NCBI GenBank assembly: GCA_950295325.1
Contig: OX485807.1
Coordinates: 7,380,501 to 7,444,500, forward strand
Origin: Polytrichum commune
Taxonomy: Eukaryota > Streptophyta > Polytrichopsida > Polytrichales > Polytrichaceae
DNA: 64,000 nucleotides
Reading direction: 5' to 3'
Position numbers and translations under genes: made by a program. The notes under the pieces are model-generated. The model saw only the letters and a list, made by a program, of their open reading frames with translations. It made no database searches and had not been told where the DNA came from. Below are positions 45,988 to 58,434 of the stretch, one piece after another. Within the stretch, counting starts at the first letter, position 1; each line of letters opens with the position of its first letter.

Positions 45988-46500
45988 GAGGCGGTTTACA
46001 CTATGGACCATGAAGTCGTCCCACGGCCGTCTAAGCGATGTGATTGGACGTTGAAGTCGTCCCGGGACGACTTGGGTTTACACCAAGGAAAAAATGGCCG
46101 AGTGACCACGGAGGTTGAGGTCCACAAAATATATATTTTTAAGCCTACTCTATCCATTGCCATGGTCCAACGGGTTTTCCGTTGAGACAAGCAAAAGAGG
46201 TGGTCTAGGAAAATAAGCAAGGGCCCATGTCAGAAAAATGCCGTTTTAATGATTTTTTAATGATTTAATGGTCAAACTTGACTATTTCCATAAATTACCT
46301 TTTTTTAATATTAAAAAAAATCAGCACCTCCACTTTTTGGTGCATGGTCATTCTTCATGGTCCACATTCGGTTTACACCTAGTGAATGGCCCATGAACCA
46401 TGAAAACTAATATTTTAGTAACTCGGACCATGGAAGTCGTCCCACGCAAAATAGGCCTCTTACGTGGGACGACTTCATGGTCCATAGTGTAAACCGCCCC
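45988..46500. mobile_element. PIF/Harbinger-like MITE, 513 bp, TAA TSD
   Basis: Inverted ends of about 38 bp are identical except for the second base (ga/gg) and contain ggcggtttacactatggacc. TAA lies at 45985-45987 and 46501-46503. The G-rich end and 3-bp TWA duplication point to PIF/Harbinger. Inside, aagtcgtcccgggacgactt (46054-46073) is a perfect 20-bp palindrome, and the word gtcgtccc is repeated near both ends, a likely binding motif. Related copy: 7610-8320. Confidence 0.92.
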
Positions 46501-46519
46501 TAAGTAGTGTGATGTAAAG

Positions 46520-49500
46520 AGGATTGAAGTAAGGAGGTAGGTGGCAACATAAGGTTGACCCTCCACATGTAAGAGCTATATTGCATGCTATGGAGTATAT
46601 TATGGACCAACATAAACGTACATTGGGGCCAAACTACCAATATACCTCAACGTCCTTTGAGCTGAATGCTATGTCCTACTCCCAATCGTACAAAACTAAC
46701 GTATATTTCTAGGTGCAAGCACGGTAAAGTGGACCAAATATTGGAAAGGTTTGTGTAAAGAAGACAACCCCAAAGTTGTGCACGGACGATATGGATGGTT
46801 GATACCAAATGACAGTGGATTATCATAAAGGCTATATGGTGTGTTTATGCCCCGGGGATGACGAGTTTTCCAAATCCATTTGCTTGGTGAGAGCTTTGTA
46901 GGAGCTATTTTTTGTGGTAACTAGTCCACACTTTTGTCAAATTCAAGTGGAATATTTACGTCATTATGGGAAGAATGTGCACATCCTCCATCACAGTGGA
47001 TGGTATACCAAGAAGTCTTTAAAGTTGGATCATTGATTCAAGTTTCTCTCCAGTTTGGGTAGACACACATGCAATGCTCATTGCTTGGAAGCAGTGAGCA
47101 AAGAAAACAACCCTATTAGCATTCCAACAAAACATGTGAAATTTGCCAAGGACAATTTGTCTTGTATAAATGTGTCTCAAATTACCGATGAATCCAACAA
47201 ATCTAATGATTGATTGTTTATATAGATATGATATATATTCAATTTTTTTGAATTATAGATATGGAGCAAGTTATTGCACTTCAAACAACATAATATTGTA
47301 AAAGGGGTCACAATTGTAAGCTTTTGTTATGTTTGAATTTGGATGAAACATCTGAAATGTATTAAATTTATTTTATTAGATGGATTGATCATTTTTATTT
47401 GTGATCACATGGAATATTTCTAATCCTTTATTTTTATTATTTTTATTATTATTGAAATTAATTTGGATTTCATTCGTCATTTAAATAATTAGCTCACCAA
47501 GGGTGTAATATTTTGCATGTGAATATTCTTTGATGATGTTTTCCCTGAATTATGGTGTAATCAAGGGTGGTCATTTTAACTGAGACTTATAGAATCTCAA
47601 ATTAATGAATGTAGTGTTATGGACTCATGTAGTTATACTAAGCTTTTCAAATTAATGTGATAAATGCCTATACTACATACACAAACTATAAATTATGAAT
47701 TTAAATAAGACTTTAATACACATGAATTTACTTTCACTTTCCAATGAATAAGTCATTGAATGGTTTTTCATCCATAGCATATAAGTCAATAATTATAAAA
47801 ACAAAGACAAGAGCACAATAACTTAGCCACAATCCGGAGAGAAAATTAAAAAAATAAACGAAGGCCATGAGCACTCCAAGAGCCTCTAGTATGTAAATTC
47901 TAAAAACGTAGAACTCAATTACAAACCCTAACAAGAACATACATGACAGTCATTAAGGTCTAGGATCATATGACAACAATATATGAAAATGTGAATTGAT
48001 GAAACTAACACATCTACTTAATCTTTTTCTCTAAACCTTAGGGTTGCCTTTTGTATATCTACCTTTACTTTAAAAAACTTAATAGCCTTTCTAGATGTAC
48101 ATACCAGAGAAAACCCAAAGATGAAACAAAGAGATGTTTCTAACAATTTGAGTGTTAAAACCAAGACTAAGTTATCAAGGAATGCTAGGCAAAAAACATT
48201 ACATTCCAATTGACAATGCTTTTGTAATGACAACCATAAATTCTAACTTCAATAACTAATGTTTAAGAAATGATGTCATTACACACTCAATGGCACAAAC
48301 AACATATGCTCCATCATCAACTGGAAGACAATCTTTCCCACACGGTATATTATTTTTATAAATAAATTGGATATGTTATATAAGACTCTATATTAGTTAT
48401 AATCCAATATTTCATATTTTATCCTTCATATATTACATCTAATAGAAATCAAAATTTTAGGTACAAATTATAAACTACACCATATCTTTGGTTGCACCAT
48501 ATCTAGTTAAATTTTTAGAGTCAACCCTCGGGACTTGCTACCTACACAAATGCAAATATTTACCATGAGTACATCCAAACATTCTTTGTATCAAATGTAA
48601 GTCCCCAATGGATGAACCACCTTACCTCTCAAATGGCATCTTCACCGTCCAATTTCTTGAAATCACATAATGTAATGGAAATATTTCAAGCAACTGGTAC
48701 CATAAGTAAGCGGACAAATTATGACATATTAGTACCCCACCTCCAACAATTGGGCTAGAACACCCTTCCACTCACCATTATCATAGCCAACATTCAAGGC
48801 TTCATTCACCAACCTTTTTTGTTGAACATCTGATTGCATGGATATTTCTAAAACCAAAAGCAAAACTCTTATGATAAGCGTCTTACAAAACGCCATCCAA
48901 CACCTTACAAACATGATACTCAACAAACAAAAGCTAGAAAAGCACCTACCACTAGTACCCCTAGATCAACAAATTTGTTTTTGACTATCACTCATGGGTC
49001 CACTTATTGAATAATAGGCAACAAATCATCCTCTTCTTACATTTTTCTATGAAAGTGTATCGAGGGTGGTCAACAAACCATCTTCACATCAATAAACCGA
49101 CGTCCTTTTTCTTCTTTCCTTTTAATAATGAAGGATGTGATACCATCGGTTGGCTAATAGGTATATACCCAAATCCATACTTTTATTGATACCCGGGTTG
49201 GACTCCAATACCATAACATTAGTCAGCAAAAGAGTTCAATTCTATACCTAAAATAACTTTGAACCATTTTACCTTGGTAATACGCTGCTGACAATAGAAG
49301 TGCACTTCACTACATTACATTGCATTGAGATTGAGATTGAGTTGACACTAATAATTGTTTAAACTAAATAATTGTGAATTTAACTTATATATTCGGCATC
49401 TTGCAAGATTTGTCCATGTCCCATCCAACTCACCAAGGGGGTTGGGTAATGTTATGACGTGCAAACTTATACATTAGTCATAGTCATTCTTAAGAAGCAC

Positions 49501-49800
49501 ATAGAGGTATACAACCATTGAACAAAAGAGGCTTCCATTCACTCAACTATCATCTCATAATTCTCATCATGAGTCTCATGACAAATGGTTCTTGCTTTTG
49601 AGGTTAGCAAATGTACCCATTCCTATTACAATGCTACGGTAAATTAAACTAAAGAAATGAGCACTCTTTGTTATGTGTTGGGAAAAAGGCATGGTGTTTC
49701 AAATGTGTGTAGATACATCATCTGCTTTGAACTGCAAAAATAAAATAAAATAATAGATATTAACATCTCATATATATCCTACATAATTTTATGTTAGAGC
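46520..49800. other. About 3.3 kb with no recognised gene
   Basis: AT-rich throughout. The phrase ggtgcaagcacggtaaagtg near 46714 recurs at 10876. Frames of 60-71 aa (47734-47940, 48018-48233, 48729-48926, all minus) have no motif. Confidence 0.4.
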
Positions 49801-50598
49801 AAGTGAAATGAAAGTAGATTGATTTTAAAGTTTGGGAAGTCAAAAGGCTTATGGGACTGAAACTACATTAAGATGGTGTCAAACTAACTAATTTCTTAGA
49901 GTGACAGAGTGTGGTAGCCTTCATGAGATAGAGGCTAATATCGACTGTCCAATTACAAAGAAGACTTGAGACTCCCTACTACAATATTCTCAAATAGTGA
50001 GTGAAACTTATCTCTAATGGAGTTATATAGGGTACACTTCAATACAAAGTGTGTCTCATTTCCAACTACATTATAAGAACCAAAGTGATTTAACCTATAT
50101 ATCTAGAGATAGGGATAATTGGCCATAGTCCAATTTCAATGGCAAGTCTACGATTCAAGGTGCAATAAGCAACAACGATCTTGCATTGGGGTGGTGTTAA
50201 TGATTGATGCAAGTACAATTTGAATTTGAGGAAATACTCAAAGTGGAGGTAATCTAATTTCTTCCCTGAGAGATGGAGAGAGTTCCACTCTTTAGCAAGA
50301 AAAACTTCCTTGAGATCATCAAAATTTGATTTTTGATGGTGTTGGGTTGTCATAGGGTTTCCCATTAAGATAGACCCCGTGATGCCTTCCACATGGTTGT
50401 CGAATTATGCTAGGTGTCATATTCTTGTTCGGCAAGGTGTTGAGAATTTGAGGTTGCTTGAGAAGAGAAGGGTAGGTGGGCAAGCCTTTGCTAAAAACCC
50501 GTAGCGACCTTAAGAGCATATAATTTCATGAGAAGTTCTTCAAATTCAGCCAACAACATATGGTAGGTTACTGAAGAATGCACTTTGATTTTCAAGTG

Positions 50599-50611
50599 CC
50601 CCCCCCCCCCC
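50599..50611. repeat. Poly-C tract (13 nt) inside the LINE
   Basis: The C run disrupts the decayed LINE frame, so it expanded after the element lost function or contributed to the loss. Confidence 0.9.
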
Positions 50612-51067
50612 ATTTTTCAATGCCATGGCCCATATGTAAGTTCAAAGCACCAAAGCCTTGAATAGTTGGGAGTTAAGTTCCCAACATGTGACTCCAACTA
50701 TCACGTCTTTTATTAAGGTGGCCATCAAGGATTTCATGCATGCATTTTTTCGTGTTTTACTCGATGCTCAAAGTAACCACATGAATAAAGATCAATCTCA
50801 AGGTATTTATATTCATGGGGCATCTCACTTTGGTCCTTGCCTAGGTAAAATGCCTCTTGGTTTAATTTTAGTTTTTAAGGCCAAGAACCATGATTTTGGT
50901 CTTAGATATATTGACATCAAGAAAGTGCAAAACTCATATAGCTTATCCAGAAATCAAGAGTTAGCCTACTCTTGATTTAGAGCGCATAACAACATCATCA
51001 CCATAAAGGATGATAGCAACCATTGTGTTAAATAAACAAGGAGAATCCTTGGCCATCTCATCCAAAT

Positions 51068-51272
51068 CTATGAGGGGGGAGAATCAGCAGTAAGTTACAA
51101 ATGAACCGGTTGAAGTTCAAGTCTGCAGGAAAATTACCGATCATTTTAGAGGAATTTATAGAATATACTCCAATTAAATAAAGAAAAACCGAAGGATGTC
51201 AACATGTAACTGGTTGGACTTGCAAACATTAGGATCTAAACTGATTATGCCCAAAAATCTCCCCAATCAATG
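51068..51272 (+). mobile_element. R2 element inserted in LINE copy B, ~8-bp TSD
   Basis: The flanks atccaaat (51060-51067) and gtccaaat (51273-51280) match at seven of eight positions. Removing the element rejoins the LINE frame YIDELETYLD with MAKDSPCLF. The ends are ctatgaggggggaga and, inverted, cattgattggggaga. Inside are aaccggttgaagttcaag, gaggaatttatagaatat and gatgtcaacatgtaac. This copy supplies the target-site evidence missing from the larger copy at 33553. Confidence 0.82.
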
Positions 51273-51840
51273 GTCCAAATATGTTTCAAGTTCATCAATG
51301 TACATAGTTTCCCAAAAGCTCCTCAAAAGGTGGTAGGGTGCTAATTTAAATCCCCTTGTACATCGTTTCATGTGCATGCCTCTTGCAACTAGAGCATCCC
51401 TTGAACTGTCCGAGAGTCCTCGGCGCAAATTGAGGGTGGATTTGGGTGAAAAATGGGGAGCTTTTGAAAAATTGTGTAGATGGTTTTGGACCAAAAACGG
51501 GATGGATTTGGGCAATCGTCAAAATGTAGTCAGGGGTTGGTTACTTATATGATTTTATTAAGATCTCACATATTAAATTCATAAGAGCTCAACTTTCTTA
51601 TTGAGTGGAGTGTTGGTTTCAATGTGAAGGCAGTTTGGGCAAAAGGTTGAGTGGTTGTAGGTAAGTGCCAAGACAGTTTTGAAAGCTATTTGCAGAGGAA
51701 AAAGGTTGGTCTGGGGAGGGATATAGGAAGCTAGAGATAAGTGACTTCAAAGTGATTATAAAAAAGTAAGCCTTCTATGTGTAGTCATCATGTCATCATG
51801 ATAAGATTATTGTGATGTATGCTTAAGTACAGTACATGAG

Positions 51841-51955
51841 CACACTAAATATCATATTTAATGTCACCAATTCTATTTGTCTTGCTCCAAACTAATAGTA
51901 AAATGCATGTGCAATGTTGCCAACAATAAATGTAAATCTAGAATTATTTGTAAAC
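51841..51955 (+). repeat. R4 repeat, left end
   Basis: cacactaaatatcatattta, atgtcaccaattctatttgt and cttgctc match the R4 start, and R3 sequence follows immediately. R3 and R4 may be parts of one larger element. Confidence 0.65.
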
Positions 51956-51959
51956 AAAT

Positions 51960-53240
51960 TTTACCAATTTCTAGCCCTGCAAAAGGGCTCAGGGTTCATG
52001 GCATCTATGTGAATTTACTTATCATGGATGAAGAGGTTCTAGTAAGAACAAGTGCCTTGCATGTTGAGAGCACATTCATTCCAATTGAAATCCATTATAC
52101 TTATTTGAGGACTTCGATACTCTTTCCAAGATCAAAGTATATGAAGAAAAAATAGTCGTTTTCAAAGTATAGAATATTTCACAATGTTTCCACTTTTGCA
52201 ACGGAGAAGTTTACATAGTCACCACAAATTCCCATACATGCAAAGGGGGATGGGTTTCATGGTGTTGATGTAAACTAATCCAATGTGGATGGAGGAGCTC
52301 CAGTAGAAATAAGTTGCTTGAAAAGTTGAGGGTTGATTGATTCCACATGGAGTCCTCTACACCGGTTATGGTATTTAGTGTCACATGTGTAATAGTGTCA
52401 CTTACCCTTTTTTGAGTCGGATGCTAGGTTACATTGATGATTAACAACTTCACCATCAATGTCATTTCATGACACTTGGCATTCAAGTGTACTTACTAAT
52501 ATCTTGGCATCAAGATGTTAAATAGTGTTATGAGGTCCATGCCTATGTTGTACAATGATCTACAAGTTGACTTAAAGTGTACACAAATGACACTTGGCAT
52601 TAGTATGCTCAAGAATATCTTCCTCTTGCATACTAGAATGTAAACGCCTAACACTTGCCATTAGGACGCTCAAAAATATCTTCCCCTTGCATAGTAAAAT
52701 GCGGGGAGTATCATCTAACGTATCCTATTGTGCTACTGTAAATGTCATAATGTGAATATTTTTTCACTCAAATAAGTTACTAATGTCGACGAATGGAATG
52801 ATATGGGCAATTAGCAGGTGTGACACTTTTAGACCTCGAGGCAAATAGTTTAGGCCCTTCGCAAATAGTGTATGTGACACTAAATACCATAAATGGTGTA
52901 GACTAATTTGAAGTCTTTGATGCCATTCATGAAGTCGGATGATCTAATAATACTTTTTTTTAGATTATAAAATACTCTGCTACACTTTCACCTTGTGAAT
53001 GCATGAGTTTACATCGACACCACAAATTTTCATACATGCAAAAAGGGTTGAGGTTTGTGACATCGATGAAAACTCATCCATCGTGAACAAAGAAACTCAA
53101 GTAAAAACAAGTCTCCTAAAAGGCTGAGGGCGGATTGATTCGTATGGAATCCACTACACTAATTTGGGGCCTTTGATGCCATTTACGGAGTCAAATGATG
53201 TAAAAACGATTCACTTTCAGAATACAAAACACTTTGTCGC
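51960..53240 (+). repeat. R3 cluster, at least three diverged units
   Basis: Units near 51990-52140, 52225-52400 and 53030-53240 repeat the order: hydroxyl-neutral word catgcaaa(a/g)ggg, atg/cat(c)gatg, catc(a)tgga, gaa(c)aagt, ttgattgatt and gtcacac/ggtatttagtg. Between them (52400-52900) the words gacacttggcatt and tcaagaatatcttcc are themselves repeated. A 92-aa frame at 51877-52155 is not supported. Confidence 0.6.
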
Positions 53241-53299
53241 GCTTTCACCTCGCTAAGGCACCCCAATTCCTGAGCCCTGCGAAGGGTGACCATACAGTG

Positions 53300-55170
53300 T
53301 GGACTCAAATGGGAAGTACTTACAAGAAATCTATTTGCATACACAAATTAGGATTGCGTAATTAATAGCAAAGTACAGACTTACTTGCAGTTTTTGCGTG
53401 TCTCTTGAAATCTCATAAAGAGAGCATCAATCCCTGTGTTATGTTAGCCCTTGAAATAAGTTTTCTATTAATGCCTATTGCGACTGTCCTTTGTTTCATA
53501 AACGGTTACGACTCTCGAGTCCCGCCCGGGTCAACACATACGTTTTGACCAGTAGTTTGGACACGTCGTTGTTGCTTATCTAGTTCTACTCCTCCATTTG
53601 ATTTGACAATTGCCGTATCGTGTCATTCCTTGCTCAGCCTATTTGATCGAGGTTCTTCAATCTTTGTTTGCAAGGTAAGTGGGGTTTATGTGGTCACTTT
53701 TCATTAATAAACACCTATATTTGAGCATTAATAACATTCTTTAGTATAGTAATGTTGTTCACTTTTTAAAATGGGCAGGAGGAAGTGAGGAGATTCATAC
53801 CCAAGGTCATTTAACACATGGACTAAGAGCTGTGACCGTGAAATTTTGAATGTCACATCCTGACAAATAGAATTTCAGTTTGGCAATCGATGGGCCCTCA
53901 GGCTTAATGTAAAGTGAAATCATGTGTGAAAATCTATGCCAAGGACACTCCAAAATAGTAGTTTCTATATGTATGTATGTAATTATCTTACATTTTACTC
54001 ATAGTCTTAGTGGGGATTTTTGTGATCTTTAACAATCTAACTTTATCGCTTCTATTTTACTCTTGGTCGTTATGAGCTAAGAAGACCATTGCTAATTAGC
54101 ATGAGAGAAGAGGAAGGATTCTTAATGGTGTTTGCACACGATTGTGCAACATCTACTTGATAAGTGGACATCACAGAGAAGTTGAAACCATACAACCATG
54201 GAGTTAAAGCTCTAAAGGCTCAAATGTTTCCTCTATAGCAACACACATAGTCCATTTGCTATAATTAAGAAGATTACAAGCTTGGAAAGAAAGAACCTTG
54301 TGATGAAAACATTTTTCGTATCAATTTTAATTTCTAGCATGCCATGAAACATCATTCTTGCCATGTAGGACTTCATGTAGTTTTTCCATCCACTTGAATT
54401 CCCTTCGTCCTTTAGGGCCTCATGGCCTAGTATAAAGCAAACTCAGGCAGACTCTAATTTCTTCACCAATGATAGAATTTTTATATCACGGGTCGAGGAC
54501 CATCTGGTGCTCTAGTTTAAAATTGCCATGAGTATGAGAAGCAAGGAATTTTGGCATCCCAATGCCCATAACAACTAGGGGCTGTTGAATTCTTTTATAT
54601 GAGTGATTTATGGCAAGGCTCGTAGGTAAGGACCCACTATAAACTTACAGTTGTTATATAATGAGATTGGACTAGGTATCTGCACAAAATATACTCACAA
54701 TTCTAGGTTTCAATTGTTAAAATGATTAGTACGCCATGTATAATCACTTAAAGGATGAAAATAATATCCACTTTGACCCACCATAACTTCTACATCGCAA
54801 CTCTGATTTTGAAACTTGAAATGATAATCATCGTGATTCCTTACTCGATGAGAGAAACCCTAATCCCATCCAACGACCAAATTCGGGTTGTGGAGTTGGA
54901 AGTGCCTACATTAAGGTCACACATCTTGGATTTAAAATAAATAAAGCCCCTAAAATAGAGTTGAGCTTTTTGTCTAAATTATCTCAACAACCATTACCTG
55001 ATCTCTTTGGACATGAGAGGAAAATCAAACTCAAGAAAATAAAAAATAAAAAATAAAATTGACAATGAGAACAACATGATGAACATGCCCACTAAGGGCC
55101 ATGTTACTGGAGGCTACATGTGACATGACAACTCCCCGTTCAAGTTCTAATTGTCTCATTTATTCTGAAA
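53300..55170. other. About 1.9 kb with no recognised gene
   Basis: AT-rich, with only short frames. 53510-53560 is a small GC-richer patch. Confidence 0.4.
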
Positions 55171-55174
55171 GAAC

Positions 55175-56440
55175 AATCAATACAAGCTGACAAAACTGGT
55201 ACCATTTTGAGATTACGAACTTTAATTTGAGATCTTTCAAGCATGTGTGTCAATCTTCTCTCCCTAATTTGCAAGCGAAACGACAGCCATGCTGGGCGGC
55301 TGATGTGATCATGGCAAGTATTATTTCCACAGCACGAGAGCCTTGCTCGATTTGCAAGCGAGAAAGGCTACCCCGGCCCCTTCGAGTTCTGTTTCCCAAT
55401 CACATCATAATTTTGGCAAAGACAACTAAGCTAATACAAGCTGACAAAATTGGTACCGTTCTAAGATTACAGGGTTTTGCAACTTGAGATCCTTCAAGCA
55501 TATATCTTTCTTTCTTTTCTCTTCCCAAATTCGCAAGCGGAAAAAAGAACCCGACCGCTAGTTTCAGATGAACCGGATGAGTTTGAGAAATTACCGGTTG
55601 AAGTTGACGACTTTGGGAAGATTATCGATCTTTTTACAGGAATCTAGAGAATATACCTCAAATTTGTTAAAGGAAAAACCCAAAGATGTCAACATGTAAC
55701 CAGTTGGACTTGGAAACACTAGGATCTTCACTGTTTATGCCCAAATTTGCAAGTGAAAAGACATACTCTCTTAAATTTCAAGTTCTGTATTTCAATCACA
55801 TCATTTTGTGATGACAACAGACACAATTAGTACCTTTTTGAGATTACAGATTTTTAATTTGGGATCCTTCAAGCATGTGTGTGAATCTTTTCCTTCGAAT
55901 TTGCAAGCGTAATACAGCCATGGTGGGTGGCTGAGCGGATTGATGGTGGTGAGATGAAATTTCCAAAGCACAAGGGCCTTTGCCCGATTTACAACCGGAA
56001 ACTCAACCCTCTTCAAGGTCAAGTTCTGTGTTCAATCACATCATTTTGTAAATGACAGCGGACAAAAATTGGTACCATTTTAAGATTACGTTATTTTAAT
56101 AGGAGATCCTTCAAGCATGTGTGTAGATATTTTCCTCCAAATTTGCAAGCGAAAAGACAGCCATGGGGGCGGCTGAGATGATGGCGGGGTGAAATTTCCA
56201 AAGCAGGAGGGCTTGCCTGATTCACAAGCGAAACGACAACCCTCTCGGAGTTCAAGTTTTGTTTTCAATCACATCAGTTTGTGAGACAAAAAAATTGTAC
56301 CATTTTGAGATTACGGATTTTAATTTGAGATCCTTGAAGCATGTGTGCAAATCTTATCTCCAAATTTGCAAGTGAGAAGACAGCCATGCTTTGAGCGGCT
56401 GAGATGATGGGCAACCACCATGATGAAGTAGTAGGCAATA
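55175..56440 (+). repeat. Tandem array, five ~230-255-bp units, one interrupted by R2
   Basis: Each unit starts near ggtacc(a/g)tttt followed by agattac, at about 55198, 55452, 55829, 56072 and 56299. Shared words are gatccttcaagcatgtgtg, aatttgcaagcga, gacagccatg, ggcggctga and ttcaatcacatca. Intervals of 254, 241 and 227 bp show steady length drift. The 377-bp interval contains the R2 sequence at 55560-55745 in place of about 85 bp of unit sequence. Further degenerate aatttgcaagc words occur at 56480 and 57362. Confidence 0.88.
55560..55745 (+). repeat. R2 copy within the tandem array
   Basis: Words such as gatgaaccggatgagtttga, accggttgaagttga and gatgtcaacatgtaac in R2 order, ending near tatgccca. 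It sits between two aatttgcaag/aattcgcaag words of the array unit. Confidence 0.75.
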
Positions 56441-57024
56441 AGTTACTTAACATCCTGGCCCACTAAGAGAGCCATGATGCATGAATTTGCAAGTGAATGC
56501 AAGATGTATCATGTCACCCTTTTTGTCACATCAAGTTGTAATTTAAGACAACCGTCAACCAGGCAAAGAGGGTGCTAAAACCTTCACTTTAAGCGCTGAG
56601 TATATCTATATGTCAATACAAAGAAAAAGCTTTCTGCTTTGCAAATGAAAGGGGTTTTCAACACACCAATGTTTGCCTTCTTGGGTTTCCATATCCCAAA
56701 GTATTAAGATTTTCAAGTTTTATTAGTAAATTACCCAACTCCATTAGGGGAGCTTGATGTAAAGATTGTGGACGTTCTCAGAGTTCTATGTGCCATTTGT
56801 GTAAGATTCTAGGGTGTTGGTTTTGGGTGGGGTGTTATTTTTAGCACCATCACTTGAGGTGTGTGTCCCTATTTCCAACTTCACGAATTACTTTGGTTCT
56901 TGGATTGAATTGGAAATTACCTTGCATTGTTGACAACCAAGAATCATGAAAATCTTCATTTAAAAAATCTAGGATCAAAGTACACATTCAAGAGTTATAA
57001 GAGGTCAAAGTAAAGATTATTAAT

Positions 57025-57150
57025 CTCTTTAAGTGATAACATAGGCCCTCTCTATTGTGTAAACTACCATTCCTATGATAGTTAACACATTTTGAGTATA
57101 AATTTCAATTTCATTATAATATATGTCTTTTTGTTGAATACAAGAAGTGA
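57025..57150 (-). repeat. R1 dispersed repeat, 5' half
   Basis: ttaagtgataacataggccc, attgtgtaaactaccattc, cacattttgagta and atatgtctttttgttga. Confidence 0.6.
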
Positions 57151-57440
57151 CCACAAAAGGCTAGAGAAGGTAGAAATCATGGGGAAGCAAGCATAAATAA
57201 CGAGTCTCTTCACCCGTGGGCTATTACCACCTTTTGGTGGGACTTCCACAATAAGGTCCATAGAACTTAACTCCAACACAACTTAATATAAATGTTGTCA
57301 CCTTCTTAATTTCAATTGAAATCCTTGTCGATCCTTGAAAATGAATTGCAAAACCTTGCGGAATTTGCAAGCATAAAGACAACCACTAAGTAAGGTAAGT
57401 AGACCTTGTGTGGTCACTCTTCCTAATTCGATAGTTACTT

Positions 57441-58210
57441 TATTGGAGTATTATAAAATATGACTTGCCACTAAGATTGGATGTAAAATAAACACGTGTT
57501 ACAATGAGATTGTATTGGGTGCTAAAAAAAGGTTAACCATTTTAAAATTCAATAGTCTACACAAAGACAAGTGCTCAAAAGATATTGGACCACGTGCTCA
57601 TAGATAGTTTAGCATTCGGGGCTCAATAGCTAGCGTATGCAACATTACTCAACAACGTAGGCCCTCATAGTCTAAATTTGAGTCTCCCTTTGCATCTTTT
57701 CAAGCATCCCTTTGTTACATTCCGAAGGTCCAGAGAACGAGAGCTAATGCGGGCGAACCTATATGATCATTTAATGAGAAAAAAAACCAATTTTTCTTTG
57801 ACAATAAAAATAAGTTGTTCATATAAACCTTGAGACTATGAGACAAATGGTTACATGCAAAATTTAGATTTGCTAATCATCTCGTACCAATTGTGTGTTG
57901 CATATCCTACAAGTAGTGGTTGCATAGCTTTAAGAAACAATATTGTCCAAGAGGATTTTCTATCTAGTCAGCCACCTTGGGTCCTTCATACTAGTGTACA
58001 AGTTTACGTCATAATCTTCTAACATGAACAGTTGAATCATTCCTTAAACAACCGTAACTTTGAAAAGATGTTATTTGTACAACTAGATCACCATTTAAGG
58101 TACAAAGTTTATGTATTGAGCTTTTGAATCTGAATGAACTCTTTTTAAGGCAATTTTTGGAGAGATTTGGGCTTGGGCATTTAGGGGTTAAGGACCACTT
58201 ACCCCAGAAA
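57441..58210 (+). repeat. Segmental duplicate, partner 59538-60365 (contains R1)
   Basis: Shares with 59538-60365, in the same order: ggagtattata, catgacttgccactaa/atgacttgccactaag, ggatgtaaaataaacac, gattgtattgggtgct, an R1 3' half (57700-57935), and tttggagagatttgggcttg (58155-58174). The unit is about 770 bp; the partner is slightly longer. Confidence 0.8.
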
Positions 58211-58244
58211 AGACACCCCTTATTCAGTTATTTTCTTATTAAAA

Positions 58245-58430
58245 CATTACATTTGAGTGGTATGGGGTTTGGTGTCCCTCTAAAAATTAGGACATGTGCT
58301 TAAAGGTGACTAGATTGCATGCTAAAAATATGTTAACCTTTCTAGGTTCAATAGTCAACATAATCAAGGAGAACCTTGATTAAGCATATAAAATGATTTT
58401 AAGTATAAGAATCTTCACTTTGATAATGCA
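58245..58430 (+). repeat. R1 dispersed repeat, 5' half
   Basis: acatttgagtggtatggggt, acatgtgcttaaaggtgact, ctaggttcaatagtcaacat and gaatcttcactttgataatg. Confidence 0.72.
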
Positions 58431-58434
58431 TAAG

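Larger units (their letters stand above)
49806..51520 (-). pseudogene. LINE reverse transcriptase pseudogene, copy B, interrupted by R2
   Basis: Minus strand, in order. At 51273-51400 a block ends YIDELETYLD, the segment before the catalytic motif. Then comes the R2 insertion (51068-51272). At about 50940-51067, MAKDSPCLFNTMVAIILYGDDVVM carries the polymerase motif YGDD (50994-51005). Next are NISKTKIMVLG and a KYL-like block, then ORF 50090-50392 with CTLNRRLAIEIGLW, and finally NVVGNETHFVLKCTLYN, the C-terminal zinc knuckle with its His preserved. Many stops and frameshifts lie between the blocks. It shares its 3' 360 bp with copy A (11945-12400). An intact relative should encode about 1000 aa or more. 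Confidence 0.82.
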
